From JACJXF01 sp964349045 (GTDB lineage Bacteria > Bacteroidota > Bacteroidia > Bacteroidales > GCA-2748055), in contig CAYGFI010000104.1 in the NCBI GenBank assembly GCA_964349045.1, positions 1 through 18,026 of the forward strand: 18,026 bases of DNA, written 5' to 3'. A program made the position numbers and the translations under genes. Positions 8,090 to 14,563 of this stretch are shown one piece after another. The notes beneath the pieces were generated by a model. It did no database searches, had not been told where the DNA came from, and worked only from the letters and a program-made list of their open reading frames with translations. The stretch's first letter is position 1, and each line of letters opens with the position of its first letter.

Positions 8090-9427
8090 ATGACCCCTAA
8101 AAATGTAATTATTATTGGCGCCGCCGGGCGCGATTTCCATAACTTCAATACATATTTTCGTGATAACGGGCAGTATAATGTTGTCGCCTTTACCGCGGCG
8201 CAAATCCCTGATATTTTTGGGAGGAAATATCCTGCTGAACTGGCAGGAAAATTATACCCGAAGGGAATTCCGATTTTTGCTGAGTCAGATCTCACTCAAT
8301 TAATTCTTGAACATAAGGTGGATGATTGCGTTTTTTCCTATAGTGACGTCCCTTATAACAGGGTGATGGGTGTAAGTGCAGTGGTGAATGCCGCGGGAGC
8401 TAACTTCATGCTTCTGGGTACAAAAGATACCCAGGTGAAAAGTACAAAACCCGTAATTGCTGTTGGGGCGGTCCGCACCGGATGTGGAAAAAGTCAGACA
8501 TCCAGAAGAATTATTGAATTGCTGATGGAGAAAGGTTTAAAAGTTGTTGCTATCCGTCACCCGATGCCCTATGGTAATCTGAATGCACAGAAAGTTCAGC
8601 GGTTCGCGGTTTTATCGGACCTGGAGAAACACAAATGCACAGTTGAAGAGATGGAAGAATATGAACCGCATGTTGTTAGAGGTAATGTTATTTACGCAGG
8701 GGTTGATTATGAAGCCATTTTAAGGGCAGCAGAAAATGATCCGGCCGGATGCGATGTTATACTCTGGGATGGTGGAAACAACGATTTCTCCTTTTATGTA
8801 TCCGATCTTACCATTACAGTTACAGATCCGCACCGGCCGGGTCATGAGTTATCCTATTATCCCGGTGAAGTTACACTCCGGATAGCTGATGTTGTTGTCA
8901 TTAATAAAATAGACACAGCTGATCCTGAATCCATTCAGATTGTCAGGGAAAGTATCGAAAAGGTAAACCCAAAAGCAATAGTTGTCGACGGGGCATCTCC
9001 GATAAAGGTAGATGATTCCTCACTGATCCGCGGAAAACGGGTGCTTGTTGTTGAGGACGGACCCACACTGACTCATGGAGAAATGAAATTGGGGGCAGGG
9101 GTTGTTGCTGCACGCAAATTTGGCGCTTCAGAACTAGTGGATCCACGACCTTTTACAGTTGGGAAATTATCCGAGACCTTTCGGATTTACCCGAATATAG
9201 GAACTTTGCTGCCTGCAATGGGTTATGGAAAAGAACAACTGAAAGATCTTGAAACTACTATTAATAATACCGACTGTGATTCAGTAATTATTGCTACCCC
9301 TATTGATCTGAACAGGATCATAAAAATAAAAAAACCCAATACGAGGGTTTATTATGATTTGCAGGAAATAGGAAAACCCGATCTGAAGGATATTCTGGAA
9401 GATTTTATCAGGAAGGCAGGGTTATAG
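8090..9427 (+). CDS. P-loop GTPase of the cyclic-2,3-diphosphoglycerate-synthetase-like family (COG2403 type)
   Basis: The 445-residue product has a Rossmann-like N terminus (VIIIGAAGRDFHNFN, residues about 6-20) followed by a central P-loop NTPase domain. The P-loop is GAVRTGCGKS at 126-135 with K134, a WDGGNND segment occupies the usual DxxG switch position, and NKID at 272-275 is a G4-like guanine-recognition motif. This order matches predicted GTPases related to the archaeal cyclic 2,3-diphosphoglycerate synthetase. That enzyme makes a thermoprotectant from 2,3-DPG, but the role of bacterial members is unknown, and I do not infer that activity here. The start at 8090 gives MTPKNVIIIG and follows a -7 element; an in-frame TTG at 8042 is less likely. 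The protein is soluble, and the gene stands alone, closed by the terminator at 9561-9600. Confidence 0.85.
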   Translation: MTPKNVIIIGAAGRDFHNFNTYFRDNGQYNVVAFTAAQIPDIFGRKYPAELAGKLYPKGIPIFAESDLTQLILEHKVDDCVFSYSDVPYNRVMGVSAVVNAAGANFMLLGTKDTQVKSTKPVIAVGAVRTGCGKSQTSRRIIELLMEKGLKVVAIRHPMPYGNLNAQKVQRFAVLSDLEKHKCTVEEMEEYEPHVVRGNVIYAGVDYEAILRAAENDPAGCDVILWDGGNNDFSFYVSDLTITVTDPHRPGHELSYYPGEVTLRIADVVVINKIDTADPESIQIVRESIEKVNPKAIVVDGASPIKVDDSSLIRGKRVLVVEDGPTLTHGEMKLGAGVVAARKFGASELVDPRPFTVGKLSETFRIYPNIGTLLPAMGYGKEQLKDLETTINNTDCDSVIIATPIDLNRIIKIKKPNTRVYYDLQEIGKPDLKDILEDFIRKAGL

Positions 9428-9482
9428 GCTGGCAGACATAAGTAGAACTCATTTTATGCACCAGGTTAATGGTGTCTGATAA

Positions 9483-9538
9483 GTTACAGGGTTACCAAGT
9501 GACGGAGTGACGGGGTTTTGATGTTAGGGAGTTACAAA
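9483..9538 (-). repeat. Decayed 8-bp tandem tract, inverted relative to the pgi-side array
   Basis: Seven consecutive 8-mers fit an exact 8-bp period: GTTACAGG, GTTACCAA, GTGACGGA, GTGACGGG, GTTTTGAT, GTTAGGGA, GTTACAAA. The complement gives forms such as TCCGTCAC and CCCGTCAC, clearly the same family as the CCTCGTTA/CCTCGTCA/CTCCGTAA units at 10237-10364 but in the opposite orientation. The divergence suggests an older copy. Confidence 0.7.
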
Positions 9539-9560
9539 TATTTCGTAGCCTCGTAAATTA

Positions 9561-9600
9561 AAAAAGAGAGTTGTCAAAGCAAGACAATTCTCTTTTATTT
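9561..9600 (+). terminator. Rho-independent terminator after the GTPase gene
   Basis: The left arm AAAAAGAGAGTTGTC (9561-9575) pairs with GACAATTCTCTTTT (9583-9596) with one G-T wobble, leaving a 7-nt loop and a T-rich tail. The stem is flanked by A-runs and T-runs, so it could act in both directions. It lies about 130 bp after the GTPase stop. Confidence 0.85.
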
Positions 9601-9641
9601 GAATTAAGAACAAATGAACGACCTCTCCTGCAAAATTTAAA

Positions 9642-9692
9642 TAATAACACCATTTTCACTTACCTTTTTCAACCTTCACTCCGGTGTTATTA
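9642..9692. repeat. 10-bp perfect inverted repeat with 31-nt spacer
   Basis: TAATAACACC (9642-9651) and GGTGTTATTA (9683-9692) are exact reverse complements. The loop is C/T-rich. No gene or promoter is close, so its role is unknown; it may be a small mobile-element remnant or a hairpin in a 3' UTR. Confidence 0.55.
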
Positions 9693-9922
9693 CTACTTCA
9701 CTATTCACCCGTTCCAAAATACATAAACATATGGAAATGAATTTAGTTTAATATTTAGATAGAAAGTATGAACAAATTCCGGAAAAATGATCTGATACCA
9801 GATAGGTAATGGATTTTTTAGTTTGTTATTAAGGTGTAGGAAGGGACATTATAAATAAAACCTAAATAAATTCAATCTTCTGTTCTGTGGTTTTTTAAAA
9901 ATGTATATTACACAATAAGTTT

Positions 9923-9950
9923 CACAGAGGAAGTACAGAATAACACAGAG
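9923..9950. repeat. CACAGAG-type short repeat, three units with about 10-bp period
   Basis: CACAGAG (9923-9929), TACAGAA (9934-9940) and CACAGAG (9944-9950) recur every 10-11 bp. A complementary fragment, TTCTGTTCTGTGG (9878-9890), lies 33 bp upstream, so the region could fold into an imperfect hairpin. This looks like a small intergenic repeat unrelated to the 8-bp family. Confidence 0.45.
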
Positions 9951-9998
9951 AATTAGTAACCTGGGTTCTCCCTGGACCTGAAATACTAAATTAATAAA

Positions 9999-10232
9999 AT
10001 GAAAATTTTTTGGTTTACAGTTTTTATCCTGGCACTAAATGTTCCTTTTGGATATTGGCGATATCGGGTAAGGAAGTTTAGCATTTCATGGGTATTGGCG
10101 ATTCACATACCTGTATTAATCATTATTGCCGGCAGGCTTTTATTTGATATGCCTTACGTGCTGGTTGTGTTACCGATTAATATTGGAGCCTTTGTTTTGG
10201 GACAGTATCTGGGAGGGAAGATTAAGTTATGA
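9999..10232 (+). CDS. Small hypothetical membrane protein
   Basis: The 77-residue product is highly hydrophobic, with about three predicted membrane segments (near 4-19, 29-47 and 52-70) and a basic loop (YWRYRVRKFS) between the first two. The phrase LNVPFGYWRYRVRKFSISWVLAIH has the look of a conserved short family of unknown function, given here by its key residues PFGYWR and AIH. The ATG follows an AT-rich leader typical of Bacteroidetes. The stop lies only 4 bp before the 8-bp repeat array. Function is unknown; coding status is supported by plausible topology and a clean start-to-stop frame. Confidence 0.7.
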   Translation: MKIFWFTVFILALNVPFGYWRYRVRKFSISWVLAIHIPVLIIIAGRLLFDMPYVLVVLPINIGAFVLGQYLGGKIKL

Positions 10233-10236
10233 AGAA

Positions 10237-10364
10237 CCTCGTTACCTCGTTACCTCGTTACCTCGTCACCTCGTTACCTCGTCACCTCGTTACCTCGTCA
10301 CCTCGTCACCTCGTTACCTCGTAACTCCGTAACCCCATAACCCCGTAACTCCGAAACCCCATAA
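10237..10364 (-). repeat. Sixteen-unit 8-bp tandem array filling the gap between convergent genes
   Basis: The array is exactly 16 x 8 bp = 128 bp. On the plus strand the first ten units are CCTCGTTA or CCTCGTCA, and then CCTCGTAA, CTCCGTAA, CCCCATAA, CCCCGTAA, CTCCGAAA, CCCCATAA. It starts 4 bp after the small-ORF stop and ends at the base before the complement of the pgi stop. The units nearest pgi are more diverged, while those nearest the small ORF are nearly uniform, consistent with growth or homogenisation at that end. Confidence 0.95.
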
Positions 10365-11708
10365 CTATATCCTTGACTTAATCTTCCTCGTCTCCTCCTC
10401 AAACCCCGGTTTTTCAAGTAAAGCAAACATATTTTTCTTATAGGCTTCCACTCCGGGTTGATTAAAAGGATTTACTTTGAGCAGATATCCGCTGATTCCG
10501 CAGGCAATTTCAAAGAAATATACCAATTGTCCGAGATTAAATTCAGAGATTTTATCAATTGAAATATGGATGTTAGGAACTCCACCATCCACATGTGCCA
10601 GCATGGTTCCCAGTTCGGCCATTTTATTTACTTCATCAATTCTTTTTCCGGCAATATAGTTTAGTTGGTCGAAATCGTCTTTATCTGTCGGAATAGTTAG
10701 TCTGGAATCGGAATTTTCAACGGATATTACGGTTTCAAAAATATGCCGTTCACCATCCTGGATATATTGTCCCATAGAATGAAGATCTGCCGTGAAATTC
10801 ACACTGGCCGGGAAAATACCTTTTCCGTCTTTACCTTCACTTTCACCATAAAGTTGTTTCCACCATTCGGAGAAGTATATAAGTTTGTTATTAAAATTAG
10901 CAAGAATCTCTACCTTTTTTCCTTTCCTGTAAAGCGCATCCCGGGTAGCAGCATAGATGGCGGCGGGATTTTTCAGGAAGGGGACATCAGGAGATGTTGA
11001 TTTTTCCATTGAAACAGCGCCTGCAATGAATTCACGGATGTTGAAACCGGCTATTGCGATCGGAATAAGCCCAACAGGTGTAAGAACGGAGAAACGTCCA
11101 CCAATATCATCAGAAATGACAAATGATTTGTAGCCCTCGTTAACAGCCATTTTGCGGAGTGCTCCTTTTGATTCATCTGTAATGGCAATTATTCTTTCTT
11201 TAGCGGTTTGCTTACCCACTTTTTTCTCCAGGTGATTCTTTAAAACCCGGAATGCCAGGGCAGGTTCGGTTGTTGTACCGCTTTTTGAAATAACGGCAAT
11301 ACCGTAGTTTTTTTTGTCAAGGACTTCAAGGAGCTCAGTTATGTAATCTTCACCAATATTTTGTCCGGCAAATATAATTTGTGGATTGCCTTTTTGTTGG
11401 TGCATCCATACAAAATTATTACTCAATGCATCGATAATGGCTTTTGCGCCCAGGTAAGAGCCGCCGATACCCACAACAACCAGGATATCAATATTTTTCC
11501 TGAGATTTTCTGCTGTTTTTTCTATATCAGTGATGAGCTCATCGGAGAATTTTGAGGGAAGGTCAACCCAACCCAGGAAGTCATTACCCTCTCCGGATTT
11601 ACTATAAAGTTTTTTCAGTTGTTCCTTAACTGTTGGCTCGGATGATAATATTGAGGTTTCAGGAATAAACCCGTAAACCCTGGAAATGTTTAGTTTTAAG
11701 CTGCTCAT
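10365..11708 (-). CDS. pgi: Glucose-6-phosphate isomerase
   Basis: Interconverts glucose-6-phosphate and fructose-6-phosphate in glycolysis and gluconeogenesis. The 447-residue product is the short bacterial (Firmicutes/Bacteroidetes-like) form. Sugar-phosphate isomerase (SIS) motifs include GIGGSYLG at 80-87, SKSGTTTEP at 141-149, GGRFSVLTPVG at 203-213, the catalytic-base region GESEGK with E289, DLHSMGQ with H310, and QPGVEAYK with K424. All expected active-site residues are present. It is convergent with the small membrane gene, and its TAG stop touches the 8-bp array. The start ATG at 11708 gives MSSLKLNISR. No clear promoter is seen in the 455 bp shared with the divergent lipoprotein gene; a weak TAATTTTA (minus strand, 11741-11748) is the best -7 candidate. 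Confidence 0.96.
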   Translation of the reverse strand: MSSLKLNISRVYGFIPETSILSSEPTVKEQLKKLYSKSGEGNDFLGWVDLPSKFSDELITDIEKTAENLRKNIDILVVVGIGGSYLGAKAIIDALSNNFVWMHQQKGNPQIIFAGQNIGEDYITELLEVLDKKNYGIAVISKSGTTTEPALAFRVLKNHLEKKVGKQTAKERIIAITDESKGALRKMAVNEGYKSFVISDDIGGRFSVLTPVGLIPIAIAGFNIREFIAGAVSMEKSTSPDVPFLKNPAAIYAATRDALYRKGKKVEILANFNNKLIYFSEWWKQLYGESEGKDGKGIFPASVNFTADLHSMGQYIQDGERHIFETVISVENSDSRLTIPTDKDDFDQLNYIAGKRIDEVNKMAELGTMLAHVDGGVPNIHISIDKISEFNLGQLVYFFEIACGISGYLLKVNPFNQPGVEAYKKNMFALLEKPGFEEETRKIKSRI

Positions 11709-12034
11709 TGTATTTGTTTTAGAAGAAATGTCATGAACTGTAAAATTAGGAAGATTTCTTTATTATCATTGGAAGAAATGGGAAAATTGAATGATTAAGT
11801 TTTTGGAATGACAGGATACCTCTTCCCGGGTATTTTTAAAATAGGTTGATCTGGAAGAGAATGAGACTTTCTGAAACCTTGTTCCTGATTTTTCGAAAGG
11901 AATCTTATTGTGTTTTTATATTATCAGAATTTCAGTTAATGATAAATGCCTGAATAATATCTCCCCAAAATTCATTAATATTTCTGATCAGTCATGGATT
12001 CACGGACTGTTTCATCCTCTGAAATAAGCCACAC

Positions 12035-12055
12035 CTATTATTATATGTATAATAG
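12035..12055. promoter_or_regulatory. Inverted repeat upstream of the lipoprotein gene
   Basis: CTATTAT (12035-12041) and ATAATAG (12049-12055) are perfect 7-bp arms around a 7-nt centre. The element lies about 110 bp before the ATG, a position where a dimeric regulator could bind. Low-complexity A/T content makes a chance origin possible. Confidence 0.3.
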
Positions 12056-12086
12056 TCAAAGTGTGAATATTGTAATATATTCCCAA

Positions 12087-12130
12087 AATTATGTAACGAC
12101 TACCCATAAAAAGTGTCGCACCTTTGCCTG
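12087..12130 (+). promoter_or_regulatory. Shared promoter blocks of the first DUF3494 gene
   Basis: AATTATGTAAC (12087-12097), CATAAAAAGT (about 12105-12114) and ACCTTTGCCTG (12120-12130) all recur before the second DUF3494 gene. CACCTTTG fits the Bacteroidetes -7 consensus TAnnTTTG except for its first base. The ACCTTTG block starts 44 nt before the ATG at 12164, the same distance as in the other gene. Confidence 0.55.
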
Positions 12131-12147
12131 GTGAAAATATATTCACC
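12130..12147 (+). promoter_or_regulatory. Small hairpin in the lipoprotein leader
   Basis: GGTGAA (12130-12135) and TTCACC (12142-12147) are perfect complements around AATATA. It lies just downstream of the -7-like element and 17 nt before the ATG, so it could be an operator or a leader-RNA hairpin. Confidence 0.3.
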
Positions 12148-12163
12148 TTATAAATACATTACA

Positions 12164-14494
12164 ATGAAACCGAATCAATTATTGGCAACCTTTGCAATTG
12201 CATTGGTCGTTTTAATTACAGGATGTAAAAAGGACGATTTCGTGGAAGTTCCCGGAGTTTGTCCTGTCGTTGTGACCACAGACCCTGTAAATCTTGCTAC
12301 TTTTGTCCCTCTTGACAAGATAATTACCGCAACCTTCAATGTTAGTATGAATCCGGAAACAATGACTCCGGATGTATTTTCATTGGATGATGCAAAGAAA
12401 AGCACCGGAGCAGCTGCTCCCGGCGTATTGACATATGATGCAGCAACAAAAACATTGCGGTTTGTTCCATCATCCGCACTCACAAACAATACTACTTACA
12501 CAGCTACTATTAAATCTACAGTTAAAGATTTGAATGGTATCGGATTACAGGGGAACTATGTCTGGACCTTTAGTACAGGTGTGGTTGTAAATCCCACGGT
12601 TATTTTAACTGACCCGTTAGACCTGGCAACAGGTGTTGCCCTTGACAAAACAATTACGGCTGATTTTAGTGTGCCAATGAATGGTGCAACTATAACAGAT
12701 GCAACATTTACCTTATTTAATGATTTAACACAAGTTCCTGGCGCCGTTTCTTATGCTGGTTCAACAGCAACTTTTAATCCCACAAGTGATCTTTTAGAGG
12801 GAGTGCTTTATACGGCTACCATAACAACCGGAGCTCAGAATGTTGCAGGTACACCACTGGCAGTTAACAAAGTATGGACTTTTAGTACATTAGGTGCTGC
12901 TCCGACAGTAATTCTTACCGACCCGTTGGATCTGGCAACAGACGTTGCTCTTAACCAAACAGTTACTGCAACTTTTAGCGAGGCGATGAATAGTTCAACT
13001 CTTACAGAAACTACTTTCACCTTATTTAATGACGCAACACAGGTAAACGGAGGAGTTACATACGCGGGTACAACAGCAAGCTTTGATCCATCGGATGATC
13101 TTTTACCGGGAGTACTTTATACAGCGACACTTACAACGGGAGTCCAGAATGCTGCGGGTATAGCGCTGGCCGTTAACAAAGTGTGGACCTTTACAACTAT
13201 ACTTGTTGGTCCGACAGTAACTCTTACTGACCCGTTAGACGAAGCTGCAGGTGTTGCTCTTAACCAAACAATTACAGCAACCTTTAGTGAAGCGATGAAT
13301 GGCTCGACCCTTACAGAAACAACTTTCACCTTATTTAACGGTGCAAGTCAGGTAAACGGAGCAGTTTCATACGCGGGTACAACAGCAAGCTTTGATCCTA
13401 CGGATGATCTTTTACCGGGAGTTCTTTATACAGCGACTATTACAACCGGCGCTGAAAGTGCTGGTGGCACTCCATTAGGGGCTGACTATGTATGGACTTT
13501 TACAAGCCTGGATGACGCTCCAACGGTAATCTTAACTGATCCGTTAGATCTTGCTTCAGGTGTGCCAAACAGTATTGTTGTAAGCGCTGAATTCAGTGAA
13601 GAAATGAATTCTTCCACTATCAACACAATTACCTTTACCTTAATGGATGGAATGACACCGGTCCCGGGTGATGTTAGTTATTCAGGCACAACTGCTACTT
13701 TTACACCCACAAATTTCCTGTCATCAAATATAACTTACACTGCTACTATAACCACTGGAGCTGAGAATTTACTTGGTAGTACATTAGCAGATGACCATGT
13801 ATGGACTTTTACAACCGGAGACCCATTAGGTCCCGGAATTGTAGACCTTGGTACAGCCGGTAATTTTGTTATTCTTGGAAAATCGGGAATTTCAACCACG
13901 GGTGTAACTTCGATAACCGGTGATATAGGTGTTAGTCCAATTGACCAGACTGCTTTAACCGGATTTTCACAAATCATAGATGCAAGTGGCGAATTTTCAA
14001 CATCTATTTATGTTAACGGAAAGTTATATGCAAGTGATTATGCAGTCCCAACTCCGGACATTTTAACGACTGCCATAAGCGACATGGAAACGGCCCTCAC
14101 GACCGCGATGGGTATGACACTTTCTGTTATTAATGAGGAAGGCGCCGGAATAATAAGCGGTTTAACTTTGGCTCCTGGTCTGTATAAATGGACAACTGGT
14201 GTTTTAATTGCCGGTGGTGGCGTAACTCTTTCAGGAGGACCAGATGACACATGGGTTTTCCAGATTGATCAAGACCTTACCGTAAATGCTGATGTTATTT
14301 TGTCAGGTGGAGCACAAGCCAAAAACATATTCTGGGTAACTGCTGCACAGGCTTTACTTAATACAGGAGTTGATTTTAGTGGTAATATTATAGCTTCCAC
14401 TCTTATAGACATGAAAACAGGTTCTAAGGCTACCGGCAGGTTATTGTCTCAGACAGCTGTTACTTTAGACGCTGCAACTGTTGTTAAACCATAA
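12164..14494 (+). CDS. Surface lipoprotein with five Ig-like (Big_5) repeats and a C-terminal DUF3494 ice-binding-like domain
   Basis: The 776-residue product has a lipoprotein signal peptide with lipobox LITGC (C21), then CKKDD, which is compatible with outer-membrane export in Bacteroidetes. Five SbsA-type Ig-like repeats follow, each opening with a TDPxxLAT phrase and closing with VWTF(S/T). The last four begin at residues 145, 248, 351 and 454, an exact 103-residue period. Residues 559-776 form a DUF3494 domain: VDLGTAGNFVILGKSGIS, ITGDIGVSP, YASDYAVPTPDILTTAISDMETA-like segment, LAPGLYKW, and GRLLSQTAVTLDA. This resembles the canonical ice-binding clade, but ice binding is not shown by sequence alone. 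The ATG at 12164 is preferred over GTG 12113, which would bury the signal peptide. The Ig array probably acts as a stalk that displays the terminal domain. An OmpA-like gene follows. Confidence 0.9.
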   Translation: MKPNQLLATFAIALVVLITGCKKDDFVEVPGVCPVVVTTDPVNLATFVPLDKIITATFNVSMNPETMTPDVFSLDDAKKSTGAAAPGVLTYDAATKTLRFVPSSALTNNTTYTATIKSTVKDLNGIGLQGNYVWTFSTGVVVNPTVILTDPLDLATGVALDKTITADFSVPMNGATITDATFTLFNDLTQVPGAVSYAGSTATFNPTSDLLEGVLYTATITTGAQNVAGTPLAVNKVWTFSTLGAAPTVILTDPLDLATDVALNQTVTATFSEAMNSSTLTETTFTLFNDATQVNGGVTYAGTTASFDPSDDLLPGVLYTATLTTGVQNAAGIALAVNKVWTFTTILVGPTVTLTDPLDEAAGVALNQTITATFSEAMNGSTLTETTFTLFNGASQVNGAVSYAGTTASFDPTDDLLPGVLYTATITTGAESAGGTPLGADYVWTFTSLDDAPTVILTDPLDLASGVPNSIVVSAEFSEEMNSSTINTITFTLMDGMTPVPGDVSYSGTTATFTPTNFLSSNITYTATITTGAENLLGSTLADDHVWTFTTGDPLGPGIVDLGTAGNFVILGKSGISTTGVTSITGDIGVSPIDQTALTGFSQIIDASGEFSTSIYVNGKLYASDYAVPTPDILTTAISDMETALTTAMGMTLSVINEEGAGIISGLTLAPGLYKWTTGVLIAGGGVTLSGGPDDTWVFQIDQDLTVNADVILSGGAQAKNIFWVTAAQALLNTGVDFSGNIIASTLIDMKTGSKATGRLLSQTAVTLDAATVVKP
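12596..13831 (+). repeat. In-gene 309-bp tandem repeats encoding Ig-like domains
   Basis: Units start at 12596, 12905, 13214 and 13523 with a strict 309-bp period. Units at 12905 and 13214 are the most alike, sharing an identical run of nearly 30 bp starting at about 13060 and 13369, which suggests recent duplication or gene conversion. An older, more diverged unit encoding residues about 35-144 precedes them. Confidence 0.85.
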
Positions 14495-14503
14495 TAAGAA
14501 CAG

Positions 14504-14529
14504 GTAAATCTCCCTTCGGGGGGATTTAC
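14504..14529 (+). promoter_or_regulatory. UUCG-loop hairpin between the lipoprotein and OmpA-like genes
   Basis: GTAAATCTCCC (14504-14514) pairs with GGGGGATTTAC (14519-14529) over 11 bp with one T-G wobble, closed by TTCG, a very stable tetraloop. There is no T-tract after it, so it is more likely an mRNA-stabilising or processing hairpin, or an attenuator, than a full terminator. It is 10 bp after the lipoprotein stop. Confidence 0.7.
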
Positions 14530-14563
14530 TTACCATAATAAAAAAATAAATAAGCAGTAAAAA

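Larger units (their letters stand above)
9428..9998. other. 571-bp gene-free stretch after the GTPase gene
   Basis: I find no credible coding sequence here. The stretch holds a decayed 8-bp repeat tract (9483-9538), an intrinsic terminator (9561-9600), a 10-bp inverted repeat with a 31-nt loop (9642-9692), a small CACAGAG-type repeat (9923-9950) and the AT-rich leader of the small membrane-protein gene. Much of it looks like neutral or repeat-derived DNA. Confidence 0.7.
11709..12163. other. 455-bp divergent intergenic region between pgi and the DUF3494 lipoprotein gene
   Basis: No coding sequence is apparent. The pgi-proximal half shows nothing distinct. The lipoprotein-proximal part carries an inverted repeat (12035-12055), the shared blocks AATTATGTAAC and ACCTTTGCCTG, and a small hairpin in the leader (12130-12147). 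Confidence 0.7.

Noticed and set aside
10126..10332. 68-residue frame with a repeated SPRYLVTS-like peptide
   Set aside because: Its repeats are simply the 8-bp DNA array read in one frame (3 x 8 bp gives an 8-residue period), and its first half lies in another frame of the small membrane-protein gene.
10237..10364. CRISPR array
   Set aside because: The units are contiguous 8-mers with no spacers, and no cas genes are present.
12113..12163. GTG start for the DUF3494 lipoprotein
   Set aside because: It would place 17 residues before a good lipoprotein signal peptide and overlap the shared promoter block ACCTTTGCCTG.
12175..14250. Series of minus-strand frames with similar peptides inside the lipoprotein gene
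   Set aside because: They are antisense shadows of the 309-bp Ig repeats, which explains their mutual similarity.
14504..14529. Full rho-independent terminator
   Set aside because: The hairpin is strong but is followed by mixed A-rich sequence rather than a T-tract, so I kept it as a regulatory hairpin only.
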